This document shows, in pieces, positions 39,813 through 50,500 of a stretch of DNA of 64,000 nt (the first letter of the stretch is position 1; every line of letters starts with the position of its first letter). The notes beneath the pieces were generated by a model. The model ran no database searches and was not told the origin of the DNA. It saw only the letters and a program-made list of their open reading frames with translations. Source of the stretch: Cafeteria roenbergensis (Eukaryota > Sar > Bigyra > Bicosoecida > Cafeteriaceae); NCBI GenBank assembly GCA_008330645.1, contig VLTN01000063.1, positions 1 through 64,000 of the forward strand. The letters are read 5' to 3'. The position numbers and the translations under genes are program-made.

Positions 39813-42074
39813 ATGGCCTCTGCTGCTGCCGCCGCCGCGCCCGTGACCGGCCCCAGCCCCGCCGTGAAGGCCATCCTGCTGGCGCAAGAGGCGCTGCTCA
39901 AGGTGCCCGTCGAGGAGCGCCCGGGCCACGTCGACCAGTACAACACCATCATCACCATGGCCACCGCCGACGCCCAGGCCAAGTCCATGGCGGTGCGCCT
40001 GCTGCCCCAGTTTTTCGCCGGCATCGACTCGGAAACCCAGACCAAGGCCCTGAACGCCTTCCTGGATTTGGTCGAGGACGAGGATACCGCCATGCACGAG
40101 CAGGCCCTGACCAAGCTGCCCGAGTTTGCGGTGGCCGTCCCTCTTTACGTTCCGCGTCTGGCGGACGTGCTGGGCCAGGTGCTCGAGGGCTGCGACCGCG
40201 AGGTCCAGGCCGTCGTCAACGCATCGCTTGCCAAGCTCTCCAGGGTGGACGCCCCCGCCGTCGTGTCGCGCCTCCTGGCCGTCGTGGCCCAGGGCAACGG
40301 CGTGTCGGCTGAGGAGGCCGCCGATGGCGCCCCGGGGTCTGCTGCGCACGACAAGGTGATCCTGCAGGCGCTCGACAACCGCGTGCTGCAGCGCTTCCGC
40401 GAGCGCCGCGGCGTGGTGGGCGAGCCCGCCATTGCCACGGCCAAGGCCGTCCTCGACGCGGGCCGCGCCGCCTATGACGCCGGCCGCACCCGCGTGGCCC
40501 GCGCGCTGGTGCACGCCGCTGCCCGCTTCGTCGAGTTCCAGCCGCCCCGCGAGCCCAAGGCCGCCACGGACGCCGCTGCCGCCGCCACGGACGCCGCTGA
40601 CGCCGCTGCTTCCGCCGAGGCGGAGGCCCCCCGCGCGGGCCCCGCCGGCCTGGACAAGCTCCTCGCCGACGCCGCCGGTGTGGTCGGCGTGACCGCGGCC
40701 GACGCCGAGGGCGTGAAGCGCGTCGTCTTCTTCCTGGACACCGCCAAGCGCTCCCGCCCCACCACCCTCGAGTCCGCCGTGGTGTCCTTCTGCGCCGCCG
40801 GCCAGCTCGAGAAGCTCGACGAGGCCACCCAGTCCGCCGTGCTGGGCGTCGTCGAGGAGCTCGCCAGGGGCGCCACCGCCGAGGAGGCGCGCGTCCTCCT
40901 CCCCATCGTCGTGGACACCGTGTCCCGCACCTGCGCCGTCGGGGCTGACTCCGCCGCCGCCGTGGCCGCCATCCGCTTCGGCGCCGTCGAGCGCGCCCTC
41001 CTCGCATTCCACCACCTCGCCCGCACCGTGCCGCGCGAGGCGGGCATCGCCACCGGGTTCGACTTCGACGCCGCCACCCGCAAGCGCATCGGCTTCACCG
41101 GCCAGCCCCAGGACGTCAACGGCGACACCGCCATCGACGCAGCCAAGCGCGGCCCCTTCGTCGCCGCCTTCACCGCCCTCGCCGACCACGCCAAGGCCTT
41201 CGACGCCCGCTTCGCCCCCGTGCAGGACGGCCTTCGCCGCGACGCCAGCATGCACCACCAGTGGGCCGAGGCCGCGCGCGGCCTCGTGCAGGCCCGCCGC
41301 CGCATCGACCACGCCATCGTCGCCGCAGCCGCTCGCAAGGAGCACGCCGCCGCCGTGGCCGCTGCGCGCGCCGCCGCCGCCGCCGCCGCTGGGGACGACG
41401 CCGAGGCTGCCGCCGCCGCGGCCGACGCCGCCGAGGCCCAGGTCCCGGCTGCGGCCGTCCCCAAGGCCAGTGACGTCCCCGTCCCCGCCGAGATCGCGGC
41501 AGAGCTGGAGGTCGCCACCGCCAAGTCCAAGGACCTCAGCGACAAGCTCAAGCACACCGCCCTCGCCCGCGACGTCTGCGGCAGCGTGACCCGCCTCCTC
41601 GCCCCCCTCCTGCGCGAGGAGCCCGCCGTCGTGCCGACCACCTTCGAGCCCTCCTACCGCCGCGCCCCCAAGACCGGCGCGCCCGCCGTCCGCACCAAGC
41701 GCGGCCGCTCCGACTCCAACGCCAAGGGCGGCGCCTCCTCGGGCAAGCAGTCGGCGGGGGCCTCCAAGTCCTCCTCCTCCTCCTCGGGAGCGGCGGCGGC
41801 GGCGTCCTCCGGCGGCGCCGCTGGCCGCGGCGGCAAGAAGGGCCGCGGGTCCGACGAGCCCAAGGCGAAGCGCCCCAACACCGGGTCCAACGGCGACAAG
41901 CCCGCGGGCGGCCGCCAGGACCGCGCCGGCTCCAAGGGCAAGGGTGGCGGCGCCGCGGCCGCTGCGGGCGGCGCTGGAAAGGCCGGCCGTGGCGGCCGGA
42001 ACGGCGGCGGCGCCGCTGCTGCGGGCGGCAAGGGCTCCTCGTCCAACGGCGGCGGCCGTCGTCGGCGCCAGTGA
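39813..42074 (+). CDS. API5: API5 (apoptosis inhibitor 5) family protein, 753 aa
   Basis: The N-terminal half is a HEAT/ARM-like helical repeat that follows the API5 order: KSMAVRLLPQFFAGI, LDLVEDEDTAMHEQALTKLPEFA and LADVLGQVLEGCD. Near residue 610 lies the family's conserved (P)SYRRAPK segment. The C-terminus (about 620-753) is Lys/Arg/Gly/Ser-rich with RGG-like repeats, resembling the nuclear-localisation and RGG tail of animal API5. In animals API5 is nuclear and linked to apoptosis control and mRNA export complexes. An Ala-rich insertion (about 505-550) interrupts the helical part. ATG 39813 starts MASAAAAAAPV; single exon. Strong Ala and Gly codon bias creates a long antisense frame that is not a gene. 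Confidence 0.85.
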   Translation: MASAAAAAAPVTGPSPAVKAILLAQEALLKVPVEERPGHVDQYNTIITMATADAQAKSMAVRLLPQFFAGIDSETQTKALNAFLDLVEDEDTAMHEQALTKLPEFAVAVPLYVPRLADVLGQVLEGCDREVQAVVNASLAKLSRVDAPAVVSRLLAVVAQGNGVSAEEAADGAPGSAAHDKVILQALDNRVLQRFRERRGVVGEPAIATAKAVLDAGRAAYDAGRTRVARALVHAAARFVEFQPPREPKAATDAAAAATDAADAAASAEAEAPRAGPAGLDKLLADAAGVVGVTAADAEGVKRVVFFLDTAKRSRPTTLESAVVSFCAAGQLEKLDEATQSAVLGVVEELARGATAEEARVLLPIVVDTVSRTCAVGADSAAAVAAIRFGAVERALLAFHHLARTVPREAGIATGFDFDAATRKRIGFTGQPQDVNGDTAIDAAKRGPFVAAFTALADHAKAFDARFAPVQDGLRRDASMHHQWAEAARGLVQARRRIDHAIVAAAARKEHAAAVAAARAAAAAAAGDDAEAAAAAADAAEAQVPAAAVPKASDVPVPAEIAAELEVATAKSKDLSDKLKHTALARDVCGSVTRLLAPLLREEPAVVPTTFEPSYRRAPKTGAPAVRTKRGRSDSNAKGGASSGKQSAGASKSSSSSSGAAAAASSGGAAGRGGKKGRGSDEPKAKRPNTGSNGDKPAGGRQDRAGSKGKGGGAAAAAGGAGKAGRGGRNGGGAAAAGGKGSSSNGGGRRRRQ

Positions 42075-42165
42075 GTGGAGCAAGTCCGCGCCACGCCCCC
42101 CCTGGGCGGCCGGGGCGGGGTGGTCAGGCGCGCCCCTCCCCCCAGCAACCCGCGCGTTGCAGCTT

Positions 42166-42196
<31 letters not shown>

Positions 42197-42510
42197 GTGC
42201 GGCTGGCGCGCCGTGCCTGCAGCGCGGCAATTGCAAGCGACCTGTCCAAGGGCATGTGTGCCTTGCCCCGCCTTCGCGCGCCTGCGCCAAGGTCATCTGC
42301 TTTTCGCCTTCCCGACTCGCTGCCACCCACGTCGAGCCCCCACGGGCGACCCCACACGACATACTTGCGATATGCGCGGCGCCTGCAGAGCTGCCCAACT
42401 CACTCTGCGCCGCGCGCTGCACAGCCTAGACAGGCAGCAACGAGCCAGGCGGGCGGGGATCGGAGGGGGCACCCAGTCCACCACTTGGCGCCGAGGCGGG
42501 GTGGAGCGCG
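42075..42510. other. Intergenic stretch with a short 7-bp tandem repeat
   Basis: 436 bp between API5 and the rhomboid gene. It holds four tandem CCGCTGA units at 42166-42193. Nothing else was recognised. The region should carry the API5 3' end and the rhomboid promoter. Confidence 0.7.
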
Positions 42511-43553
42511 ATGCAGTACCGCGTCACTGTGCGGTCCCCGCTCACGGTGGCGATTGCCTCCCTCTGCGCCGTTTCGCTCATTGCGCAGCAGCGTGAGCAG
42601 CTGGGGCCTGTCGCTGGTTCCGTCCGACGCCGACGCGCGCCGGCGTGGTCGATCCTGGATTGCTGAGAGCCAAAGCCTGACAAGCTTGAGCTGGGTTTCG
42701 TTTTTCAAGCGCGCAGTCGGGATTCTGTCGCCTCACGCGCTGGCCTTCTTGCCGCCGCGCTACTGGCACAGCGCTCTGGACTGCACCCGGGTGTTTACAT
42801 GGATCATCAGCCACGCCGGGTGGAGCCACCTGATGGGGAACCTTCCCACGCTTCTGCTACTCGGGCCCGGCTTGGAGAGTGAGGTGCAACCGCCACGTGT
42901 GCCTCCGCCGCAGCCAGAATCGGGCAACGCGCAGCGGCGCTCACGAGGCGCAGCGTAGCTCCTTGCGCGCAACATGGTCTCGCAGGGAGGCTCGGTGTCA
43001 AGCGCTTTGCGGTGGTGCTGCTGGCCGTGGCGGCGTGCGGAGCTGCGTGCCACAGCGTCACCAGCCCGAACGAGGGGCTGCAGGGCCTCTCGGGCTGTGT
43101 TTTCGCGATGCTGATGCTGGCAGGAGGCGCCCAGCTGGAGCGCTCCAAGCTCGCCACGGGCGCTTCCGAGGTCTCTGTGCCGCTGTCCTATGTGCTGCTG
43201 GCGCTGCTGTTCTCGCTCCAGGAGCTCTCGGGGGTGAGCCTTGCGTCGCGATCGCGGCCCGGTGTGGCGCTGCTCGTGGCCTGCTGCGCGTGTGCCCTCT
43301 GTGATGACGGTTCGGGAAGGGGCGGAGGGGCGGAGAGGGGGGCAGTGGGGGCATGGTTGCGAGCTGCTTTCGGCGACCCGCGTCACATCGCGATCCGCGT
43401 GACGTGGCAACATGAGCGCCGCAGTGGTGGAGCGGTCCGCGAACGATTGCGAGGCTCGCTCACTTTGTGGGGGGCGTCATCGGCATCGCTGCTGCGGTGT
43501 GGCTGGGCGACGGCCGCCTGGGCCCGGGGACTGGCCACAACCCTTTCGAATAG
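42511..43553 (+). CDS. Rhomboid-family intramembrane serine protease, 206 aa, four exons
   Basis: Exons are 42511-42592, 42717-42878, 42986-43233 and 43425-43553, with three GTGAG...GCAG introns that all keep phase. Features in order: a first membrane segment (LTVAIASLCAVSLIA), FTWIISHAGWSHLMGN (rhomboid HxxxxHLxxN), GPGLERRLGVKRFA, then GLQGLSGCVFAML with the nucleophile Ser at about 117 in GLSG, and LAHFVGGVIG with the partner His at about 177. Both catalytic residues are present, so it should be active. At about 200 residues it is close to the minimal six-span core, with no targeting extension that could assign it to mitochondrion or Golgi. The stop lies 166 bp from the converging neighbour. 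Confidence 0.9.
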
Positions 43554-43719
43554 ACAAGCGGCCCCTCCTGGCGCAGCGGCGCATGCATCACTCGCTCACA
43601 CGCCGCTCTCGCCGTTGCGCGAACAGGCGCGCCCACGAACGGGAACAGGCCCCTTCGCCGAGGGCAGCTCCTCGGCGGCGGCGGGATGCTGCTGGTCCTC
43701 CCCCCCCCCCGCGCGCGCG

Positions 43720-44919
43720 TCACCGCACGCCCTCCCCGCCCAGGGACCGCAGGTACGCGTCCAGAGCGGCCATTGCCTCGCGGCGACGCGCCACGGCCCC
43801 GGCGGAAGTGTCCGCGTCGTCGGGCTCCTCCACCTCCTGCTCGGCAGGCCGCGGGTGGGCCTGCGCCCGGAGCGGCGAGGCGCAGGCGGCCTCGTCCAGC
43901 GCGCCTCCGTCGGCCGCCAGCGAGGCCGGGTCGTCGGCTGTCAGCACCACGCAGCCGGGGTCTGCCAGGCGCTCCGGGGGGGCGAGGCTGGCCTCCTCAG
44001 CGGAGAGCTGGCCTAGCCGGCGCAGCGCCTCTGCGGCGGTGGCCAGCGCCGAGCGTGGCAGCTCTCGCCCGGCCGCGTAGCGCACCGCGCGCATCCACGT
44101 GGCGGCGGCGCCGCGGCTGACCATGAACCGCGCTGCGATGGCGTCGAGCGCGGCCGCCGGGTCGGCCAGGAAGGCTGCAACAGCGTCGCGGCAGGGCGCC
44201 AGCACCCGCAGCAGGCGGTCGCGGTTGGTCTCGCCGGTGGGGCGCGCCTCGTCCAGCCAGGCCGCCCGTGCCGCCATGACGAAGCAGGGCCAAGGGGTGA
44301 GGACCACGCCGATTTGCGAGATTTCGCCGGCCGCCACGAAGGGCTCAATCATGCCCGTCTCCCACATGAACAGGTGGGCTTCAGGCTCCCCGTCCTCCCG
44401 GACGCCTCGGACGGCGCGGCGCAGCCCGGTGATGTCGCCGCAAACGACAAACCGCAGGCGCGACGCGTCCCACCCCTGCTCCTCAGCAAGCAAAAAGCTC
44501 ATCAGGTGCGAGCCTGAGCCCATGCGCGACACGCCCACCCGAACCTCGGGCAGGGCGGCCAGCTCGGTGAGGGAGCGCGGGGCCGCGTCGGTCGCGCCCG
44601 CCGCCACTCCCCAGGCGAGCGGCGACATCACGTACGGCGCCACGACGCGAATGGATGCGCACTTCTCCTTGGCGGCCGCGGACACGACGCCCTCAGTCAG
44701 AGCAATGGCCACGTCCACGCTCCCGTCGGACAGGGCCGCCATCATGGCGCCCGTGCCGCCCGGCACGGCGACGAATCGCGTCGGAACGCCGCAGGCTGCC
44801 TCCGAGCGCCCCGAGTTGAGATGCTCCCAGATGGCGAGGTTGAAGTGCTCGGGCACGCCCCCGAACACGACCGCGTCCTCGCTGGCCGCGTCGCGGGGCG
44901 AGGCGTCTGAATGGGCCAT
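43720..44919 (-). CDS. Solute-binding-fold protein, Ca3427/THI5-NMT1-like, 399 aa
   Basis: The first 300 residues look like a type 2 periplasmic-binding-protein fold: GGVPEHFNLAIWEHL, the ligand-loop segment VPGGTGAMMAALSDGSVDVAIALTEG, VGVSRMGSGSHLMSFLLAEEQGW and the hinge region HLFMWETGMIEPF. The first part matches the pattern of fungal and protist Ca3427-like proteins, relatives of the pyrimidine-precursor protein THI5 and of bacterial nitrate/taurine binding proteins. No signal peptide is visible (MAHSDASPRDAASED), so it is probably intracellular; ligand and function are unknown. The last 60 residues are acidic and disordered. ATG 44919; single exon. Confidence 0.7.
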   Translation of the reverse strand: MAHSDASPRDAASEDAVVFGGVPEHFNLAIWEHLNSGRSEAACGVPTRFVAVPGGTGAMMAALSDGSVDVAIALTEGVVSAAAKEKCASIRVVAPYVMSPLAWGVAAGATDAAPRSLTELAALPEVRVGVSRMGSGSHLMSFLLAEEQGWDASRLRFVVCGDITGLRRAVRGVREDGEPEAHLFMWETGMIEPFVAAGEISQIGVVLTPWPCFVMAARAAWLDEARPTGETNRDRLLRVLAPCRDAVAAFLADPAAALDAIAARFMVSRGAAATWMRAVRYAAGRELPRSALATAAEALRRLGQLSAEEASLAPPERLADPGCVVLTADDPASLAADGGALDEAACASPLRAQAHPRPAEQEVEEPDDADTSAGAVARRREAMAALDAYLRSLGGEGVR

Positions 44920-45257
44920 CGCTGGCAGCACTGCTTTTCCCGGCTGAAAAGCCGCTCTGAGAGTTTTGGGGGAGGGGTGCTCTGGTCCCGGGCGCCTCAG
45001 ATGCGCGCCGATTCGCCCTCCGCCAACGCAGCTGCAGCGACAGCTGGGGGCGCGCCACGGGGCTGCGCGCAGCGACGCGTGTCTTGGGGGGAGGGGCGTG
45101 TGCGCCGGCCGGGCAGGCGGAGTCACACCCATTGGGCAATGGGGGAGTCGCGGCTCCGACTCTGCCCAGAGTTGGACGCAGAGCAGCGGCTCGCCGCCCG
45201 GACTGCACGCCACCAAACGCGCTGACCGGAAGCGGCTGGGCGGACCGGGGTGGGAAC
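44920..45257. promoter_or_regulatory. Divergent upstream region of Ca3427-like and FMT genes
   Basis: 338 bp between start codons. GC-rich; no repeats or core promoter motifs recognised. Confidence 0.4.
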
Positions 45258-46604
45258 ATGCTGATGCTCTCGTCCCGCCTGGCGTGCAGGGCCCGTCCAG
45301 CCCCCTCGCTGCGGCGCGCCTGGCTGTCGTCCGGCTCCGGCTCGACAGTCGTGGCCGTGCCCCCGCTGCGCGACGGCCCCCAGCTCGACGCAGCCCTGCC
45401 CGGGCTGCGAGTCTTGTTCTGCGGGACGGACTCGGTCAGCACAGCCACGCTGCGGGAGCTTGCGGCCGCGCGCGAAGCCGGCCACATCCGCAGCATCGAC
45501 GTTGTGTGCCCCGGCCCTCGCAAGCGCCGCGGAGGTCGCATGGAGGTGACGGCCGTCGAGGAGGAGGCCATCGCGATGGGGATCGAGCCAGTGCGCCTTC
45601 CCGAGGGCCGAAGGCCCCTGCAGACGGTGGCGGGCGGCGTCCTCGCCGGCGCGACGTTTGATGTTGGCGTGGTGGTCTCGTTCGGCTACATGCTGCCCGA
45701 CGCGCTGTTGGACATGTGCACAGCAGGGGCCATCAACGTGCACCCGTCGGCGCTGCCGAGGCTGCGCGGGGCCGCCCCCGTCGTGCACACGCTGCTGGGC
45801 ACTGACGAGCCGAAACCGCTCCTGCCGGCGGAGCAGGCGGCGTCGGCGTGCGGAGTGACGGTGCTGCGAGTCTCACCGGAGCTGGACGCGGGCGACGTCT
45901 TGGCGCAAGAGCTTCACCGGCCAACGCCGGCGGACGACGTGGCAAGCCTGACGGAGCGGCTGGCGGCCCGCGGCGGTCAGCTGACGGCGGAGTGCCTGGT
46001 CAAGCTGCGGGAGGACCTGGCGGCGGGCCGCCCTGCCTGGAGCTGGGCCGTCAGGCAGTCGTCCCTGTCGGAGCGGTGCGGGTGCGACGCGGCCGGGCGG
46101 GGCTTCACCGTCGCGCCCAAGGTGTCGCAGGCGGACGGCCGGCTCGACTGGGGCACGGACCAGTTCGCAACGGCGGCCGGCCTTGTGCGGGCGGTGCGAG
46201 CGCTGGGGCCGCTCGGCATCGGTGTTCGCGGGGTGCTGGAAGTGGCTGGCGGCGACGCGGCCGCGAGGGCGGAGACGGACCAGTGGGGCGCTGGGCTCGC
46301 CCTCGGGCGGAGGGTGCAGGGTGCCGAGCTGAAGCTCGTGGCCGTGGCTGCGGCCGCAGACCAGAACGCGCTGCCTCCAGAGCTTGCCGAGGCGCGCGGG
46401 CTTGCAGCCGGCACGCTTGCTGTCACGGGCCCGAAGAAGGCACCGCAATTGTGGCTGTGGTGCGCCGACGGCTGGGTCCAAGTGCACGAAGCGCAGATTG
46501 CGGGCCGCGGACGAATGAGCATCCCGGAGCTGGTGCGAGCGCTGGGGAAGCGGAGCGCGAGCGGGCCCGGCGCGCTGCTGTCGACATCTCCGGCCGGCCC
46601 TTAG
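45258..46604 (+). CDS. MTFMT: Mitochondrial methionyl-tRNA formyltransferase, 448 aa
   Basis: Formylates initiator Met-tRNA for organelle translation. Residues 1-30 (MLMLSSRLACRARPAPSLRR) form an Arg-rich, acid-free presequence typical of mitochondrial import. The catalytic domain has LRVLFCGTDSVS, VVVSFGYMLPDALLDM, AINVHPSALPRLRGAAPV (the SLLPxxRGAAPI signature with its catalytic His) and LDAGDVL. The C-terminal tRNA-binding domain follows (KVSQADGRLDW, ending at MSIPELVRALG). Longer than bacterial Fmt (about 315 residues) because of the presequence and Ala-rich insertions. Single exon; divergent from the Ca3427-like gene. Confidence 0.9.
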   Translation: MLMLSSRLACRARPAPSLRRAWLSSGSGSTVVAVPPLRDGPQLDAALPGLRVLFCGTDSVSTATLRELAAAREAGHIRSIDVVCPGPRKRRGGRMEVTAVEEEAIAMGIEPVRLPEGRRPLQTVAGGVLAGATFDVGVVVSFGYMLPDALLDMCTAGAINVHPSALPRLRGAAPVVHTLLGTDEPKPLLPAEQAASACGVTVLRVSPELDAGDVLAQELHRPTPADDVASLTERLAARGGQLTAECLVKLREDLAAGRPAWSWAVRQSSLSERCGCDAAGRGFTVAPKVSQADGRLDWGTDQFATAAGLVRAVRALGPLGIGVRGVLEVAGGDAAARAETDQWGAGLALGRRVQGAELKLVAVAAAADQNALPPELAEARGLAAGTLAVTGPKKAPQLWLWCADGWVQVHEAQIAGRGRMSIPELVRALGKRSASGPGALLSTSPAGP

Positions 46605-47524
46605 GCCATGTCTGGCCCACTGCTGCGTTGCAGGCGAGCGTCTCGTGGCAGTCACTTCAGCTTGCTGGGTTCCGAGTGTTGAGAGCGAGCCCCGCCCTCT
46701 GCCGCCAAGACTTCGCTGCTAATTCCCTCAATTGCAACAGGGGCGTGGCCAATTCGTCGTCACATGTCCGTTGGCGTCTGCTCGCAGCTCTGTGGGGCGA
46801 ACAAGGACGAGACGTCCCCACCGCATGTCAATGAACGAATTTGGCTGGTTGGCTCACAGGCCCAGAAATGTGCGTTCGTGACACGCCAAATCTGTGTGTT
46901 CGAGTCCTGTGTGTGTGAGCCTCGAGCGGGATGGCAAACGCAAGATAAAACTAGCCGCCACAGCACTGCTATCGACGTCGTGCCCGTGCATCGCACTGGC
47001 ACGCAAGCTTTCTTATTTGATTGGTCAGTCTGCGCACATTACTGCGCCACTGTTGCAATGCCAAGCGGAGTCTTGCTTCTTGAACAAAATGCTGCCCCAC
47101 ATTGGCCCCCCTCCCTCACACACACACACCAAGCCTGCCTGAAACCCTTTGTCTTTCGTTCCCGTTGGGGGAAAAAAAAAACTGCATGCAGGCGAGGCAG
47201 CTGTCGAGGGCGCAGCGCCTCGTAGGCCCGAGGCTTGGGCCAAGAATTCGCGGCTTTACGCCCGCTGCAACGCGAAATGCAGCCGCGCAAGCCGGCGCTC
47301 GAGCGCGGGGGCCGCTGCAGCCCTGAGCAGGCCGATGGCGAATCGATGGCAGGAGGTGGCGACACAGCTCGCGCGCCGCAAAAGGGAAGCGAGGCGACGA
47401 CGGCGTGCAAAAGCCGGCTCTGCCGGTGACGAGGGCGATCTTGATGTTGCAGAGACAAACGCAGCTGTGGGCGCTGCCCGAGGTCGCACACCACGTCGCC
47501 GATTCGGGCTGTGGAACAGCTGCC
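46605..47524. other. Intergenic stretch upstream of LKR/SDH
   Basis: 920 bp, visibly less GC-rich than the genes around it (about 46640-47180). It contains an A-run at 47172-47180 and a CA repeat near 47118-47130. A tRNA-like segment at 46832-46920 has A- and B-box-like strings but does not fold. No gene was recognised. Confidence 0.5.
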
Positions 47525-50500
47525 ATGTCAGTTGGCGTCGTGGGCATCCGCCGCGAGGACAAGAGCATCTGGGAGCGCCGCGTGAGTCGTTCGGGCGTTG
47601 GCGCGCGCCGGTGCGTGCGTGTGTTCCTTCCGCGCCGCTGTTCCAGGCGGCCGCAGCGCCGCCCTACGGCCCCTCGGGGGCGACCTCCCCGCGGCCATTG
47701 GGACTTGAGGGCCTTGCGCCTTGAGCTGGCGCCCTCGGCTGGGCCTGGCTGCGGCTGCTACCGGCGAAGGCACGCCCACGGGCCGCTCGCTTTGCGAACC
47801 TGCGGCGCGCGACTGCTGGGCGGGCTGCTGCAGACCACGCCACGCGTGCTTCTCCGCCTTGCCGCCTCTGCGGGCTGACCCTGTGCAACTTTTGCGGCTG
47901 CGCAGGTGGCGCTGACGCCGGACAACGTCCGCGAGCTCGTGTCCACTCACGGGCTGCGCGTGCTGGTGCAGCCCAGCCCGCGTCGCGTGTTTGACGACAG
48001 CGAGTACGCTGCGGCCGGCGCCGAGGTCACGGAGGACCTCAGCCCCGCTGCCACCATCCTCGGCGTGAAGGAGGTGCCCCCCTCGGCGCTGCTCAAGGAC
48101 AGGACATACGTCTTCTTCTCGCACACCATCAAGGCGCAGCCGTACAACATGCCGCTGCTCGATCGCATCCTCGAGCAGCGGGTGCGCCTCGTGGACTACG
48201 AGTGCATCACCAAGACGGGCCGCCGCGGCGACCCGCGCCTCGTCGCCTTCGGCCGCTTCGCCGGCATCGCCGGGGCCGTGGACTTCCTGCGCGGCATGGG
48301 CGAGCGCCTGCTCCACCAGGGCTTCAACACCCCCATGCTGGCCCTCGGCAGCACGTACATGTACCCCAACGAGGCCGCCTGGCGCGCTGCCGTCAAGGCC
48401 TGCGGCCAGCGCATCGCCGACGTCGGGCTCCCGGAGGAGCTGTGCCCGTACGTCTGCACCGTCACGGGCCGCGGCAACGTGTCCAAGGGCGTGCAGGAGA
48501 TCCTGGAGCTCCTCCCCCACAAGCGCGTCGCGCCGGAGGACCTCCCCTCCCTCATGGAGCTGAGCGGCCCCGAGCGCACCCGCCAGATCTTCATCTGCGA
48601 GACCTCGTGGCAACACATGGTGCGCCGCCGCCCGGGCGTGCCCTCCGACGCCCCCGCCGGGACCGAGGCCGCGGCCGACGCCGACGCCGCCGCCGCCCCG
48701 GCCGCGGCCCCCGCCTTCGCCGCCGACGACCCGCTCGCCTCCCGCGACGAGTTCCACGAGCACCCGGAGCGCTACGAGAGCGTCTTCCACCAGCGCGTGG
48801 CGCCCTACACCTCGGCCCTCTTCGTCTGCCACTACTGGGAGGCGCGCTTCCCCCGCACCCTCACCGTGAAGCAGACCCAGCGCCTGCACTCGGAGGGCCG
48901 CCTGCGCCTCTCGGGCGTCTGCGACATTTCCTGCGACATGCGCGGCGCCGTCGAGTTCCTCACCACCTTCACCAGCATCGAGCGCCCCTTCTACGTGTGG
49001 GACCCGGCCACCGACTCCTCCCACACTGACGGCGACATCATGGGCGCCCCGGGCATCCTCTACCACGCCGTGGACCACCTCCCCTCCGAGTGCCCCCTCG
49101 AGGCCTCGCAGCACTTCGGCCACTGCCTCATGCCCTTCGTCCCCGCGCTGGCCCGCTCCTCCCCCACCGCGCCCATCTCCGCCCTCGGGCCCGACCTCAA
49201 CAACGACGACGAGGACGCGGCCGCCGAGGAGGCCGCCGCCGCGGCCGGCTCCGCGGACTTCCTCCCAGCCCCCATCCGCGGCGCGGTGGTCACCGCCTGC
49301 GGCGAGATGGCGCCGCAGTTCCGCTACATCCTCCGCCTCCGCGCCGCCCATGAGGCCGCCGCGCACAAGCGCGTGGCCCGTCTGCGCCGCCGTGAGTCCT
49401 TCGTCACGCTCCGCCTCCGCGGCCACCTCTTCGACAGCGGCGCCATCAACCTCGTCCTCGACGCCGTCGAGGCAGTGGAGGGCGCCTCCTGCGACCTCAC
49501 CTCCGTTGCGGTGGGCAAGTCCGGCGTGCACGAGTCGGAGGCCAAGCTCAGCCTCTTCGCAGGCAACCCGGGAGAGCTCTCGCACGCCGTGCGCGCCGTT
49601 GTGGAGGCCGCCCGCTCCAAGTCCACCCGCGTGGAGGTCACTGGCGGCGACGAGGACGACGACGCGCTCCCCGCCTCCCCCTCTGCCAGGGCACCCGCCT
49701 CGCCCGAGGCGTCCCCCGCCGTGCCGGACATTGACTTCGCCGCCGCGGCTGCCGCCGCCGCGGCGGCCCACCCGCTCGGCCCCACTGGCGGCATGTCCCT
49801 CGACGCCACCACCAGCGACGACAGCGGCATCGACGCCATGGTCGCGGCGTCGGCCCGCCACCACCCCACGCCCGCCGGCGGAAGCGCGGCCCGCCGCCCC
49901 GCCGCCGCCTCTGCCGCCGCCTCCGCCGCCCCCGACTCCGCCGGCGGCCTCCGCTCGTCCCCGCCCAAGCGCATCCTCCTCCTCGGCGCCGGCATGATGA
50001 CCAAGCCCCTGCTCCGCTACCTCCTGCGCCGCCCCAACAACACCATCACCGTGTGCTCCGGCATCCCGGGCGAGGCGGCGGCCCTCTGCGCCGGCCGCCC
50101 GCGCACCTTCCCCAAGGACCTCTCCATCAGCGCCAACTCCATGGAGGACCAGCCCGAGCTCCGCGCCCTCGTCGCCAGCCACGACATCGCCGTCTCCCTC
50201 CTCCCCGCCTTCCTGCACGTCAGCGTGGCCCGCCAGTGCCTCGCCGAGGGCCGCCACCTCGTCACCGCCTCGTACGTGTCCGACGAGATGGCCACGCTGG
50301 ACGAGGAGGCCAAGGCGCGCGGCATCCTCCTGCTCAACGAGATGGGCGTCGACCCCGGCTTCGACCACATGTCGGCCATGCGCATGATCGCGGCCGCGCG
50401 CGACGCCGGCGAGCGCATCGTCGGCTTCAGCTCCTCCACCGGCGGCCTTCCCGCCCCCGAGGCGGCCAACAACCCCCTTGGCTACAAGTTCAGCTGGTCT

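Noticed and set aside
38802-42422. Antisense open frame of about 1200 codons covering API5 on the minus strand.
   Set aside because: It is the mirror of GC-rich Ala/Gly/Arg codons of API5. Only its last 84 codons (RAMP4, with its own ATG at 39056) are a real gene.
46832-46920. tRNA-like segment with A-box-like TGGCTGGTTGG and B-box-like GTTCGAGTCC, and GGCTCAC...GTGAGCC complementarity.
   Set aside because: The T stem does not pair, the D arm or anticodon arm must be distorted to fit any anticodon, and the spacing is wrong. At most a decayed tRNA-derived piece; chance is as likely.
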